Positions 45,450 through 54,547 are shown, numbered from the stretch's first letter. The stretch: 64,000 bases of DNA from Mycolicibacterium sp. TY81 (GCF_018326285.1 NZ_AP023362.1:4898001-4962000); one strand, 5' to 3'. The notes: generated by a model not told the origin, from the sequence alone. Numbers and translations: made by a program.

Positions 45450-45911
45450 CTACTGCGGAAACAACACCGCAGGGTTGCCGGACATCGCCGACCACCGGCT
45501 GATGCGGTTGACGATCCGCCAGCCTTCGGGCCGCCGGGCCCAGGTGTCGGTGTATTCACCGTTGGTGTCGAAGGTCTCGGCCGCGAGCGGGCCGAGGCCC
45601 TGATGCCGGGCCTGTACGTACGCCCGGGTCACGGCCGTGTCGTCGTCGCGCACCTCCACTTGGATGGAACCGATGAGATGTTGTGTGCCACCGCATTTTT
45701 CGAGATAGCGGCGGAACGTCTCGACCAACGCCGACAGGCCTGACTGCGGCCCTTGGTCGCCATAGTCGAACGTGACGTCGTCGGCGAAGACCTGCGCCGC
45801 GTCCGCCCAGCGCTTGCCGTCGACGACGCGCGCGAAGGTACCCAAGCCCGCCCGCAACTCCTCGGCATCCACCAATCTCTGCACGGCGCCGTGCCCCGCG
45901 GCGTCTGACAT
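45450..45911 (-). CDS. NTF2-like (SnoaL/ketosteroid isomerase-like) protein
   Basis: 153 residues from ATG at 45911. A single NTF2-like cone: EELRAGLGTFARVVDGKRWA followed by DAAQVFADDVTFDYGDQG, a central HLIGSIQVEVRDDDTAVTRA strand pair, and GEYTDTWARRPEGWRIVNRI at the end. Such small proteins are often isomerases, dehydratases or ligand binders. The D-x-x-F-D-Y segment provides a candidate acidic residue in the pocket. It is convergent with the dehydratase gene (four bases between stops) and divergent from the DUF2236 gene. Confidence 0.82.
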   Translation of the reverse strand: MSDAAGHGAVQRLVDAEELRAGLGTFARVVDGKRWADAAQVFADDVTFDYGDQGPQSGLSALVETFRRYLEKCGGTQHLIGSIQVEVRDDDTAVTRAYVQARHQGLGPLAAETFDTNGEYTDTWARRPEGWRIVNRISRWSAMSGNPAVLFPQ

Positions 45912-46061
45912 CCGGTTCTCCGTCCTGTCGGTCCTGCGCATCTTATGGCCGGTCCAGAGCCTCGGGCGCTCGCGTTTCCCGTCTCGCGGGCACGCTCCCC
46001 TTGTCCAGCCAGACCGCGCCATCGGAATAACGTTGCTATCCCAATTGACATGGGAGGAACC

Positions 46062-47162
46062 ATGAAGTCCGTCCGCCTCCAGGACGTCGCGATGCCCAAG
46101 GCAGAGCGCCAGAGGATCGACCGCCGGTACGACTTCCTGCTGAAGCTGCACGGCAAGAACGGGAGGAAAGCTCTGGCGATAGCGGAGGCCCCCCGGATCG
46201 ACAACGGGTATTTCGGGCCCGATTCAATCAGCTGGAAGGTCTACGAGAACGTCATGGTTGCCGGAATGGGCGCCCTCTCAGGACTTTTCATCTCGGTACT
46301 GGACCCCGACGGGGCCTACGGCGTCGGTCACCACACCACGTACTACTACGACGCGATCGGCCGGATCCGGCGCAGCCTCCACTTCTTCGCCGGCGCCGTC
46401 GCGGGCGACACCGCGAGCGCCGAAAAAGTGGGAGTTGACCTGTTCCGCAAGCACTCTCACATCACCGGCGAGGTCCCCGCGACCGGCGAGCTGTTCCAGG
46501 CCAACCACGTCGAGACGCTCAAATTCACTTACGTCGTGGGCTGGCCGCACCTGTGGCGCGCGTACAAGGCCTTCGGCGACCCGAATGCGACCGACGACGA
46601 CGAGCGCCAGTTCTACCGTGAGCAGGTCAAGGTCTGTCAGCTGATGGGAATGCCGGCGGGCGAGCTGCCGGACACCCCCGAAGATGTCGAAGCCTGGGTG
46701 CAACGGGCCGAGCAGGAGCTCATGGCGTTCACGCGGCCGGCGCAGGAACTCACCGACTTCATGACCCGTCCCCCGGTGACGCCGCTGTACCCGAACCTGG
46801 TCATCGGGGTGCTGATGCGCGTCGCCATCTGGGCCGCCATCCCGCTGCTGACGCCGTATGTCCGGCAGATCTGCGGCCTCGAGGACTACCGCATGCGCCC
46901 GCGACTGGGCGCATTGCTGGTGAAGGCGACGGTCAAGGCGCTGCAGAACCCGATCTTCGACCGCATCTTCATCCCGTACTTCGGCCCCGAGACGTGGGGC
47001 TATCTGCACAACGTGATTCGCCATGCCGACAGCACCGGCTTCGTCGAGATGGCGCACGACCCCGGCCTGACGCTGCAGCACGGCAAACGCGGCACGATGT
47101 GCCCGTTCGCGCCGACGGACGCCACCGAGCGGGCCGATGACACTGTGGGAGCGGTCAATTGA
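46062..47162 (+). CDS. Oxygenase MpaB family protein (DUF2236)
   Basis: 366 residues from ATG at 46062, with GGGAGG a few bases upstream. The DUF2236 pattern is clear: SWKVYENVMVAGMGALSGLF, DGAYGVGHHTTYYYDAIGRI, VGVDLFRKHSHITGEVPATG with FQANHVETLKFTYVVGWPHL, and PQ/EFTRPAQELTDFM-like segments. The conserved His residues may bind heme; latex-clearing protein Lcp and MpaB belong to this superfamily. The substrate is unknown. Its TGA stop overlaps the TTG start of the peroxiredoxin-like gene, implying coupled translation. Confidence 0.85.
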   Translation: MKSVRLQDVAMPKAERQRIDRRYDFLLKLHGKNGRKALAIAEAPRIDNGYFGPDSISWKVYENVMVAGMGALSGLFISVLDPDGAYGVGHHTTYYYDAIGRIRRSLHFFAGAVAGDTASAEKVGVDLFRKHSHITGEVPATGELFQANHVETLKFTYVVGWPHLWRAYKAFGDPNATDDDERQFYREQVKVCQLMGMPAGELPDTPEDVEAWVQRAEQELMAFTRPAQELTDFMTRPPVTPLYPNLVIGVLMRVAIWAAIPLLTPYVRQICGLEDYRMRPRLGALLVKATVKALQNPIFDRIFIPYFGPETWGYLHNVIRHADSTGFVEMAHDPGLTLQHGKRGTMCPFAPTDATERADDTVGAVN

Positions 47163-47722
47163 GCCGCGTCGACGTCATCAGCAATGAGCGGGTGTTCGAT
47201 GACCGGCACCACTTGCACGAGTTCCAGGACTTCTGGCGCGACGGGCCGGTGGCGCTGGTGTTCCTACCGCAGTTCGGCAGCGCGTTCGGCCTGGCGCAGG
47301 CGAGAGAGCTGACCGGCCGCTTCGATGAGGTGGAAGCGCTTGGCGCCCAGGTGATCCTGATCGGCATCGGCACGTCGATCCAGGGCTTCACATTTCGAAA
47401 GCGCTCCGGGGCCCGCACTCCCGTGATGGTCACCGAGGACCACACCCTTTACCGCACAATGGGATTGGCCACCCGACGCCGCCTGCTGAATCCGATCCGG
47501 AATCTGAGCGCCTTCTTCAACCTTGTCCGGGCCGGGATCTATCCCTATCAGCGCACCGGCGATCCGCGCCGACTCGGTGGCGTGTTCGTCGTCGAGCAGG
47601 GTGGCCGACGGGTGACGTGGGAACACCGGGCGCGGTACGCCGCAGACCTCGCCACCGGGGCCGACGTTGTCGCGGCGCTCCGCGCGGTCGCGGCACAGCG
47701 GGTGACCGCAGGGACGAGCTGA
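47159..47722 (+). CDS. Peroxiredoxin-like (AhpC/TSA-2) protein without cysteine
   Basis: 187 residues from TTG at 47159, overlapping the DUF2236 stop (TTGA). The fold is that of the PRXL2/AhpC-TSA_2 group: VALVFLPQFGSAFGLAQARE, FDEVEALGAQVILIGIGTSI, VTEDHTLYRTMGLATRRRLL and GGVFVVEQGGRRVTWEHRAR. At the active-site loop the usual F-x-C-P-x-C is FGSAFG, and the whole protein contains no Cys. It therefore cannot be a thiol peroxidase and may be a partner of the DUF2236 protein. Families with degenerate loops exist. Confidence 0.82.
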   Translation: MSRVDVISNERVFDDRHHLHEFQDFWRDGPVALVFLPQFGSAFGLAQARELTGRFDEVEALGAQVILIGIGTSIQGFTFRKRSGARTPVMVTEDHTLYRTMGLATRRRLLNPIRNLSAFFNLVRAGIYPYQRTGDPRRLGGVFVVEQGGRRVTWEHRARYAADLATGADVVAALRAVAAQRVTAGTS

Positions 47723-47723
47723 T

Positions 47724-48365
47724 CTACTCAGACTTGCCGGTGGTCAACGCGTCGAACCACAACCGCATGTTGGCGACCATCAGCGCGGCGCCCCGCTCGG
47801 CGTCGATCGTGCCCAGCGCCTGGGCCATCGCGATGCCGGCGCCGGTCGCCACCGCCACTTCGATGGCGTCGTCCATCAGCGGGTGATCGGCCGGAACCCC
47901 TTCGGGCACAGCGTCTTCCAGCAGCACCCGCGTCGATTCCTTGAACCGTTCCAGCGCCTCACGGGCCTTGCCGAGCTGCTCAGGATCGTGGAAGGTGCTG
48001 GTGACGTATTCAGCGGTCAACACGACGAGGTTGGGCTCGGCACCGATGCGGGCCCACCAACTCGCGAGCGCCGCCAGCCTGTCGTCGGTGGAGACGCCGG
48101 CCGCCACGAGCGGTCCGAGCAGTTGATTGAGTTCGGCCATGGAACGGTTGCGGATCACCTCGAGGCACAGCGCTTCCTTGCCCTCGAAGTTGCTGTAGAC
48201 CGCGCCGATGGTGCGTCCCGCCTCCGCCGCGATGGCCGCGAGCGACGTGGCGTGGTACCCGTTGGCGTAGAACTGTTGCTCTGCGGCATCCAGCAATTCC
48301 TGCCGCGTCTGCGCTTGACTCTCCGCCCGAGTCAGCACCTTCCGAGCCGCCACCACGTCCTCCAC
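47724..48365 (-). CDS. TetR family regulator
   Basis: 213 residues. The helix-turn-helix is TSLAAIAAEAGRTIGAVYSN followed by FEGKEALCLEVI. The C-terminal domain includes WWARIGAEPNLVVLTAEYVT. It is convergent with the peroxiredoxin-like gene and divergent from the ABC1 kinase cluster (76-aa protein first). An inverted repeat in the 123-base divergent region is a plausible operator. Confidence 0.87.
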   Translation of the reverse strand: MEDVVAARKVLTRAESQAQTRQELLDAAEQQFYANGYHATSLAAIAAEAGRTIGAVYSNFEGKEALCLEVIRNRSMAELNQLLGPLVAAGVSTDDRLAALASWWARIGAEPNLVVLTAEYVTSTFHDPEQLGKAREALERFKESTRVLLEDAVPEGVPADHPLMDDAIEVAVATGAGIAMAQALGTIDAERGAALMVANMRLWFDALTTGKSE

Positions 48366-48448
48366 ATCCTCCGCACGACGAGCCTCGATACTATCGCTAT
48401 CCAGATAACAGGCCAGCTTAAGGGCCCTTTTCGCCGCGATCGCAGCCT

Positions 48449-48471
48449 TTCGGATAATTGCACCATCCGAA
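48449..48471. promoter_or_regulatory. Inverted repeat between TetR and the ABC1 kinase cluster
   Basis: TTCGGAT (48449-48455) and ATCCGAA (48465-48471) form a perfect 7-bp inverted repeat with a 9-base spacer, 17 bases before the 76-aa protein start. A separate palindrome AAGGGCCCTT lies at 48420-48429. Candidate TetR operator. Confidence 0.5.
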
Positions 48472-48488
48472 TGTGATAATTATTTAGG

Positions 48489-48719
48489 ATGGACAAGGCC
48501 GCCACCACGGGTACCGACAACCCGTTGCTCGACGAGCTCGGGCAACCGCGGGCAGTACTCGAGAAGCTCACCCCCGAGGAATCTGCCCAGCTGCTCAGCC
48601 TGCTCCGGAAGGCGAAGGTGGCACATCAGCGCAGCCTGAACGACTCGCTCGACGATGGGCTCAAGGTCTTGCCCCGGCTGATCCGGCCCGCCGCCCGCAA
48701 GATCCTGTTCGGAAGGTGA
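48489..48719 (+). CDS. Small hypothetical protein heading the ABC1 kinase cluster
   Basis: 76 residues from ATG at 48489. Charged and helical: NPLLDELGQPRAVLEKLTPE, ESAQLLSLLRKAKVAHQRSL, then LIRPAARKILFGR. No signal peptide or known motif. The next gene starts seven bases after its stop and the ABC1 kinase follows, so it probably belongs to that operon. Confidence 0.68.
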   Translation: MDKAATTGTDNPLLDELGQPRAVLEKLTPEESAQLLSLLRKAKVAHQRSLNDSLDDGLKVLPRLIRPAARKILFGR

Positions 48720-48726
48720 CCCACTG

Positions 48727-49623
48727 ATGGCCGACATCCTGACCCGCGCCCAGCTGTCCCTGCTGGCCGCGCTGCTGCAGACCGACGCCGCAAACCTGGC
48801 CAGTCTGGAACGGCTCGGTGCCGACGACCTCAAAGCCCTCCGCGGAGCACTGTCCGACGCACTGTTCGACGAACAGGCCGAAGCGTTCGCACGCGTGGGC
48901 AAGCTCGCGCCACTCGTCCCAAATGCTTTGGTGGTGACCGTGGCTCACCGTGCGGTGCCGCCGGAAGTCGCGGGGCGCGTCGGCGGCGCCGTGGGGCTGG
49001 CGCACGGAGATCGCGCCATCGGGGTGCTGTCCGGGCTGAAGCCGGCGTACCTCGCCGACGCGGCGCCGTACGTCGACCCACGCGTCATCCCGCACTTCGC
49101 CCCGCGACTGCCCGCCAAGCTGCTCATCCCGGCCGCGAGGGAACTGCTGCGACGCCGCGACTACCTGACTGCGTCGCGGTTCGTCGAATTCGCCACCGAC
49201 GAGCTCATCGTGGCGTTCGAGCGGGCCATCGATGACGACGAGGGCATCATCCTGACCGGCGTCCTGGTGTCGGACACCAACGTCATGAACGACATCATGC
49301 GCGCCGCCGGACCGGACCGGTCCCTGCGGATGGCCCGGGCCGCGGCCGCAGGGAAGCCGGAGGTGCTCGCAGCGCTGGTGTCGCTGCTGAACCGGATCGA
49401 TCCCGAACTCGCGCGGCCCGCGGTCGCCGAACTACTCGGCCATCCCGACGTCGACGTCGTGGTGCACGTACTCGAGGTCGCCACCGCCGAAGGCGTTGTC
49501 GCCGAGGTACTCGAGATCTCCGCCGTCCTGGACGGCGAGGCCCGCGCACGCCTGGCGAGTCTGGAGGCCTGGCAACGGATCACCCGCGAGGCAGAGTCCT
49601 GGGCACACGAGACACCTGCGTAG
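48727..49623 (+). CDS. Hypothetical helical repeat protein in the ABC1 kinase cluster
   Basis: 298 residues with GGAAGGTGA upstream. I do not recognise a named family. The chain is almost wholly helical and Leu/Ala-rich: LTRAQLSLLAALLQTDAANL, ALRGALSDALFDEQAEAFAR, then RFVEFATDELIVAFERAIDD and LLNRIDPELARPAVAELLGH. Repeated helix pairs of about 25-30 residues suggest a HEAT-like scaffold. It has no signal peptide. It sits between a small protein and an ABC1 kinase on the same strand with short gaps. Confidence 0.75.
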   Translation: MADILTRAQLSLLAALLQTDAANLASLERLGADDLKALRGALSDALFDEQAEAFARVGKLAPLVPNALVVTVAHRAVPPEVAGRVGGAVGLAHGDRAIGVLSGLKPAYLADAAPYVDPRVIPHFAPRLPAKLLIPAARELLRRRDYLTASRFVEFATDELIVAFERAIDDDEGIILTGVLVSDTNVMNDIMRAAGPDRSLRMARAAAAGKPEVLAALVSLLNRIDPELARPAVAELLGHPDVDVVVHVLEVATAEGVVAEVLEISAVLDGEARARLASLEAWQRITREAESWAHETPA

Positions 49624-49673
49624 TCGGGCCGGTACGTTGATGGCGTCGTTGCACCGATTCCGTGGGAGGCAGC

Positions 49674-51038
49674 GTGGCACGCCGACTGCCTGAAGGGCGT
49701 CTCGCGCGGGGCGGCAAACTGGGCGCCCTCGCCGCGAAGCAGGCCGTGCGCGGCGGCCGCACCCGGCTGTCGATGGTCGGGCGGTCGGAACGCGCCAAGG
49801 AACTGCTGGCCGAGCGCGCGACCATCCAGATGGCCGAGAATCTCGTGACGGTGCTGGGCTCCATGAAGGGCGCCGCGATGAAGCTCGGCCAGATGCTGTC
49901 GGTGATCGAGCTGGATCTGGTGCCCGATTCGCATCGGGAGCAGTTCCGGGAAAAGCTCGCCGCGCTGCGGGATCAGGCGCCGCAGGCGCCGTTCAGCGCC
50001 ATGCGCGAGGTCATGGAAGCCGACCTCGGACCCTTGTCGGGCGTCTTCGCCGATTTCGACGAATCGCCCACTGCCGCAGCATCGATCGGCCAGGTGTACC
50101 GGGCCCGGTTGCGTGACGGCCGCGACGTCGCCGTCAAGGTTCAGTACCCGGGCGTGGATCGGGCCATCCAGGCCGACATGCGCAATCTCGCCCTGTTGAT
50201 GAAGCTCTGGCGGCTGTGGCCATCGGCGAACACCGCCATGCTCGACGAGATCACCCGGAACTTCGAAAGCGAACTCGACTACCTGCGCGAGGCCGACACC
50301 CAGCACGTGGTGGCCGAGCAGTACCGGGGACACCCGTTCATCGTCGTCCCCGACAGCGTCGTCGAGTTCTGCACGCCGCGGGTGCTGGTCACCGAGTACC
50401 TCGACGCCACGGGCTTCGAGCACATGCGCACGCTGCCGGCGGCCGACCGCAATCACATCGGAGAACTGGTCTACCGCTTCTATATCGGCTCGCTGTTCAC
50501 CAACCATGAATTCTGCGGTGATCCCCACCCCGGCAACATCATGCTGGCCGCCGACGGACGGGTCGGCTTCGTCGACTTCGGGCTGTACAACCGCATGGAT
50601 CCGGCCAACGTGGCATTCGAGCTGGACTGCTTCCACGCCGCGATCGACGGCCGCGCCGACGACCTGTACCGCCTGATGCTGGGCCGCGGCGTCGTCGACA
50701 CGGAATCCGGTGTGACAGCACAGGATTGCCTGGAGTACATCTGGGCCGCGAGCGAATGGCACATGATCGACGAGGACCTCACCATCACACCCGAGTTGGC
50801 CACCGGCGCCGTCGTCTCGGCCATCGATCCGCGGCAGACCGAATTCGCGGGGATGAAGCGGCAGATGCTGCCGCCCGAGCACGTCTTCTCCCGGCGTGCC
50901 GACTTCCTGACCTTCGGCACACTGGGACATCTGCAGAGCACCAACAACTGGTATCGGATCGGCCAGGAATGGTTCTTCGGCCGCCCCGCGGAGACCGAGG
51001 TCGGTCGCGAGATCGCGCGCTGGCGAGCGAGCCGTTAG
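49674..51038 (+). CDS. ABC1 kinase family protein (AarF/UbiB-like)
   Basis: 454 residues from GTG at 49674, with GGGAGG six bases upstream. The atypical kinase motifs of the ABC1/ADCK family are present: AAMKLGQMLSV (KxGQ), AAASIGQVYRARLRDGRDVA then VKVQYPGV (Ala-rich loop and catalytic Lys), FESELDYLREADTQH, CGDPHPGNIMLA and GRVGFVDFGLYNRM. These proteins are lipid- or quinone-associated ATPases/kinases. The target in mycobacteria is unknown. Its stop overlaps the convergent amine oxidase stop. Confidence 0.9.
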   Translation: MARRLPEGRLARGGKLGALAAKQAVRGGRTRLSMVGRSERAKELLAERATIQMAENLVTVLGSMKGAAMKLGQMLSVIELDLVPDSHREQFREKLAALRDQAPQAPFSAMREVMEADLGPLSGVFADFDESPTAAASIGQVYRARLRDGRDVAVKVQYPGVDRAIQADMRNLALLMKLWRLWPSANTAMLDEITRNFESELDYLREADTQHVVAEQYRGHPFIVVPDSVVEFCTPRVLVTEYLDATGFEHMRTLPAADRNHIGELVYRFYIGSLFTNHEFCGDPHPGNIMLAADGRVGFVDFGLYNRMDPANVAFELDCFHAAIDGRADDLYRLMLGRGVVDTESGVTAQDCLEYIWAASEWHMIDEDLTITPELATGAVVSAIDPRQTEFAGMKRQMLPPEHVFSRRADFLTFGTLGHLQSTNNWYRIGQEWFFGRPAETEVGREIARWRASR

Positions 51039-52405
51039 CCGGCGTGGACCACGCTGTCCGCCGCCATCACCTCGGCCGCAGCACGTTCTCCGGAGCGCAC
51101 CGCACCGTCGATCCAGCCGCACATGATGGCCGAACTTTCGGTGCCGGCCCAGTGAATTCGCCCGCAGGGGGTCCGCAACGCGTGGCCGAATTCGGTGAGC
51201 ACGCCGGGCGGAGCGTGGCTGATCATGCCGCCGCCGGAGTAGCGCTCGACCGTCCAGTTCTGCTCGTGGTAGCTCGCCGGCGCCGCGGCCTTCGCCCCGA
51301 ACCGGTCCACCAGTTCGCCGATGACGACAGCCTTCCGCTCCGCCGCATCGAGCAGCCCGAGCTTGCGTGCCGCCGGACCTTCGGTGATGACGCACATGAT
51401 GCCGGGCGTGCCGGTGTCGGTGCAGGCGTCGATGGTCAGGGTGGCCGGGCTGCCCGGTGCGGCCGACTGTCCGCACAGGCCGTCCGCACGCCAGAACGCC
51501 GTCTCGTAGACGATCGAGATCTTGTAGACGGCGCCGCTCGGCATGCGTCGGTGCAGGAACATCCGGTCGACGGGAAGCATTGGCTCATAGTCGATTTGGG
51601 TGGCGACGGCCAACGGGACGGCGACGATCGCGTGCCGAGCGCGAACCGTCACCTGCCCGGCATGCACGGTGACACCGTCGGCGTCCTGCGCGATGCGGTC
51701 AACGGGGCGCGAAAGATGCAGCGCGTCACCGAGTTCGGCGGCCATCGGCCCGTAGATGGCGCCCATGCCGCCGCGCACCCGGGCGTCCTGCGCGCCGCCG
51801 GAGTTGGAGATGACGAACACCGGTCCGCCACCGGAACCCGTCTGGTGCAACGCCCACAACAGCGACGTCTCTGATGCGGCCGAGGTGTAGATCCCGGCCA
51901 TGGCCATGTCGAGCATCTCGCGCGCCTGATGCGAGCGGATGTTGCGATGCAGCCACTCCCCGAGGGTGATTCGGTCCCACTCGGCGGCCTTCTTGGCCTC
52001 CCATGGGGCGTCGAACGGGATGGTCTTGCACATCTGCCCGATCTCGAGCAGACCCGCGCCGAGGTTGGCGATGGCCCACGGGCTCATCGCCCAGGGGATC
52101 GTGCCCGAATACCGGTGCGTCTTGCCGTCGACGATCATCATCGCGTCGCCCTCGACGTACTCCTTGTATTCGGTGACGCCGTGCTCGGCCATCAAGGCCT
52201 TGATGCGGTCCTGTCCCGGACCGACCCACGCACCGCCACGGTCGATCCACGTGCCATCCGGGAGCACCTCGGTGAAGGTGCGGCCCCCGACGCGGTCCCG
52301 CGCCTCCAGCAGCGCCACCGAGCGGCCCGCCTGCTTCAGCCGCAGCGCGGCGGTCAAACCCGCGAAACCCGCTCCCACAACACAAAAGTCGACATCGGCT
52401 GCCAT
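51035..52405 (-). CDS. Flavin-containing amine oxidase family protein
   Basis: 456 residues from ATG at 52405. Motifs: FCVVGAGFAGLTAALRLKQA, EARDRVGGRTFTEVLPDG, IDRGGAWVGPGQDRIKALMA, and a C-terminal GRIHWAGTESSAIMCGWIDG. This is a full-length flavin monoamine oxidase-type enzyme, distinct from the tandem pair at 36052-38732. It is convergent with the ABC1 kinase, the stops overlapping, and has no regulator beside it. The amine substrate is unknown. Confidence 0.9.
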   Translation of the reverse strand: MAADVDFCVVGAGFAGLTAALRLKQAGRSVALLEARDRVGGRTFTEVLPDGTWIDRGGAWVGPGQDRIKALMAEHGVTEYKEYVEGDAMMIVDGKTHRYSGTIPWAMSPWAIANLGAGLLEIGQMCKTIPFDAPWEAKKAAEWDRITLGEWLHRNIRSHQAREMLDMAMAGIYTSAASETSLLWALHQTGSGGGPVFVISNSGGAQDARVRGGMGAIYGPMAAELGDALHLSRPVDRIAQDADGVTVHAGQVTVRARHAIVAVPLAVATQIDYEPMLPVDRMFLHRRMPSGAVYKISIVYETAFWRADGLCGQSAAPGSPATLTIDACTDTGTPGIMCVITEGPAARKLGLLDAAERKAVVIGELVDRFGAKAAAPASYHEQNWTVERYSGGGMISHAPPGVLTEFGHALRTPCGRIHWAGTESSAIMCGWIDGAVRSGERAAAEVMAADSVVHAG

Positions 52406-52638
52406 GGGTCGCCCTTTGCTTCCGAAGTTCCGTGCTCGTGCCACATGCCCTGCGTCAGGTGCGGTGGCCGGGCCAACTCATCGACGGCGGGGAGGGCTGA
52501 GCTCAAGGTACGCCCGCCAGCGTGGTGCCGAATCCGGATTTGCACAAAATATGCGCGCGCGTAAATGCGGATTTGGTCCGGCGCCGATAGCCTCGGCCTC
52601 CCAGCAGAAATGCGGTGGCACGCGTCGGACCCGTCTGG

Positions 52639-52652
52639 CATAATCGCACATA
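52639..52652 (+). promoter_or_regulatory. Possible -10 element for a leaderless DUF222/HNH transcript
   Basis: CATAAT at 52639-52644 lies seven bases before the ATG at 52652, spacing that would start transcription at or next to the start codon. No ribosome site precedes the ATG. An imperfect inverted repeat (AATCCGGATTTGCA with TAAATGCGGATTT) lies at about 52531-52575. Confidence 0.35.
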
Positions 52653-54529
52653 TGTTCGAACACGTAGGGATCGGGGCCGGCGGTGTGCTGGTTCACGATG
52701 CCTCCGTGGTCGATGCGGTGGTGCATTTCGCGCGGGTGTCGAATGTCGCTGAGTGCGGGAAGTTCCGGGCGATTGCCGATCTGGTGGCGTTGCGTGTCGA
52801 TGACGAAGATGGCCGGCAGTGGTGGGCCTGTGATGGCTGGGATGCTGCGGTCGCCGAGGTGGGTGCGGCGCTGGGGATCGGGAAGCGTGAAGCGTCGGGG
52901 CAGTTGTCGATTGCGGTCGCGTTGCGCTTCCGGCTACCAAAGGTGGCGGCGGTGTTCGCCGATGGTGGGGTGTCGGCGCGGACGGTCGGCACGATCTGTT
53001 GGCGCACCCGTCTGGTGGAGGATCCCAATACGCTGGCGGTGATCGATGTTGCATTGGCGGGGGCGCTGTCGGAGTGGGCGGGGTTGTCGCGCAAGAAGAT
53101 TGAACGCAAGATCGACGGTTGGGTGCAGAAGTTCGACCCCGCCGCCGTTTTGAAGGTGCGTTCGGCTGCGCGCCGGCGTGGGGTCGGGGTGGGCAAGCCC
53201 GATGATGAGACCGGGGTGGCGTCGATCTGGGGTGCGCTGTTGGCCACCGATGCCGATCTGTTGGATCGGGTGCTGGACGAGATGGCCCGGCAGGTGTGTG
53301 AGGACGATCCGCGGACGTTCGGGCAGCGGCGGGCTGACGCGTTGGGGGTGTTGGCGGCTCGTGGGGATCGGTTGGTGTGCCAGTGCGGCAATCCGGATTG
53401 CCCGGCGGCTGGGCCGGATGCGCGGGCGGCGGCGGTGATGATTCATGTGCTCACCGATCAGCTGCCGGCGCCGGTGGCGGACCCGCTGCTCAGTGGGGAC
53501 CCGGCCGCGCCCCCGACCCCGGCGCCAGAACCGGATCCCGCACCACAACCAAATCCCGCACCTGAGCCGGTATTCACACCCGAGCCTGAGCCCGCACTCG
53601 TGAACGAGGCCGCGCCCGAGCCTGAGCCCGCGCCGGCGGATGACCTGGCGCCCATGCCCGCGCCTGCACTGGCCGCCGACTCGGGGCACGCCGAAAACCC
53701 GACCCCTGCTGGGGACGAACCGGCCGGCGACACCCCGCCCACCCCTGAAGCCCATGCGGCGCACCCGCCGATCCCGACTCACGCCAAGCCCCCTGCGCCG
53801 GTGCGCACACCCGTCGGTTATGTCCTCGGCGGCGGCGTGGTGCCCCCGGCGGTGCTCGCCGATCTGGTGGCCCGCGGCGCGAAAGTCCGCACGGTCGCCT
53901 CAGCCACCGATCTTGACCAAGTGCCGCGCTACCGGCCGTCGGCGGCGATGGATGAATTCGTCCGGGTGCGGGCCATGACCTGCATGTTCCCCGGCTGCGA
54001 TCAGCCCGCCACCACCTCCGATATCGACCACACCATTCCGTGGCCGATCGGGCCGACACATCCGGGCAACCTCAGCCCGAAATGCCGCAAACACCACCTA
54101 CTCAAAACCTTCTACGGCGGCCCTGACGGGTGGCAGGACCGTCAACAGCCCGACGGGACGATTGTGTGGACCGCACCCACCGGCCACACCTACATCAGCG
54201 TGCCCGAAAGTCGAATCCTGTTTCCCCGCACGGTCACCGACACCCCACTGCCGAACCCACCACCACAGGACACCGATCTGGACACCACCGCGGCTCCCGG
54301 CCGGGGCGTCATGATGCCCATCCGGCGCCGCACCCGCACCCAGAACCAGGCCCAGCAGATCGCCTACGAACGCGCCCGCAACCAAGCCGATATCGACGAG
54401 CGCGAAGCCGCACAAGAAGCCTTCGCCCGCCGACGCAAAGAACGCCAAGAACGCGAAGCCGCAGAAGCTGCAGAAGCCGCGGCGGCCGCAGAATCAGCAG
54501 AGCAACAAGACATCCCACCGCCACTGTGA
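52652..54529 (+). CDS. DUF222/13E12 repeat family HNH endonuclease-like protein
   Basis: 625 residues from ATG at 52652. An N-terminal DUF222 domain (LGIGKREASGQLSIAVALRF, RLPKVAAVFADGGVSARTVG) covers about 270 residues. A roughly 130-residue Pro/Glu/Ala-rich linker (APEPDPAPQPNPAPEPVF) follows. An HNH domain comes next, with MTCMFPGCDQPATTSDIDHT and HPGNLSPKCRKHHLLKTFYG, and then a charged coiled tail (RRRKERQEREAAEAAEAAAA). This is the mycobacterial REP13E12 family, which is multi-copy and serves as a prophage attachment site in M. tuberculosis. The linker is longer than usual, and the 5' half uses more G- and T-ending codons than neighbours. Confidence 0.88.
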   Translation: MFEHVGIGAGGVLVHDASVVDAVVHFARVSNVAECGKFRAIADLVALRVDDEDGRQWWACDGWDAAVAEVGAALGIGKREASGQLSIAVALRFRLPKVAAVFADGGVSARTVGTICWRTRLVEDPNTLAVIDVALAGALSEWAGLSRKKIERKIDGWVQKFDPAAVLKVRSAARRRGVGVGKPDDETGVASIWGALLATDADLLDRVLDEMARQVCEDDPRTFGQRRADALGVLAARGDRLVCQCGNPDCPAAGPDARAAAVMIHVLTDQLPAPVADPLLSGDPAAPPTPAPEPDPAPQPNPAPEPVFTPEPEPALVNEAAPEPEPAPADDLAPMPAPALAADSGHAENPTPAGDEPAGDTPPTPEAHAAHPPIPTHAKPPAPVRTPVGYVLGGGVVPPAVLADLVARGAKVRTVASATDLDQVPRYRPSAAMDEFVRVRAMTCMFPGCDQPATTSDIDHTIPWPIGPTHPGNLSPKCRKHHLLKTFYGGPDGWQDRQQPDGTIVWTAPTGHTYISVPESRILFPRTVTDTPLPNPPPQDTDLDTTAAPGRGVMMPIRRRTRTQNQAQQIAYERARNQADIDEREAAQEAFARRRKERQEREAAEAAEAAAAAESAEQQDIPPPL

Positions 54530-54547
54530 GTGCAGCGTTAGTACGGG

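Noticed and set aside
49161..51476. A 771-codon minus-strand frame
   Set aside because: Covers the ABC1 kinase gene in antisense. No domain is seen and it conflicts with the motifs on the plus strand.
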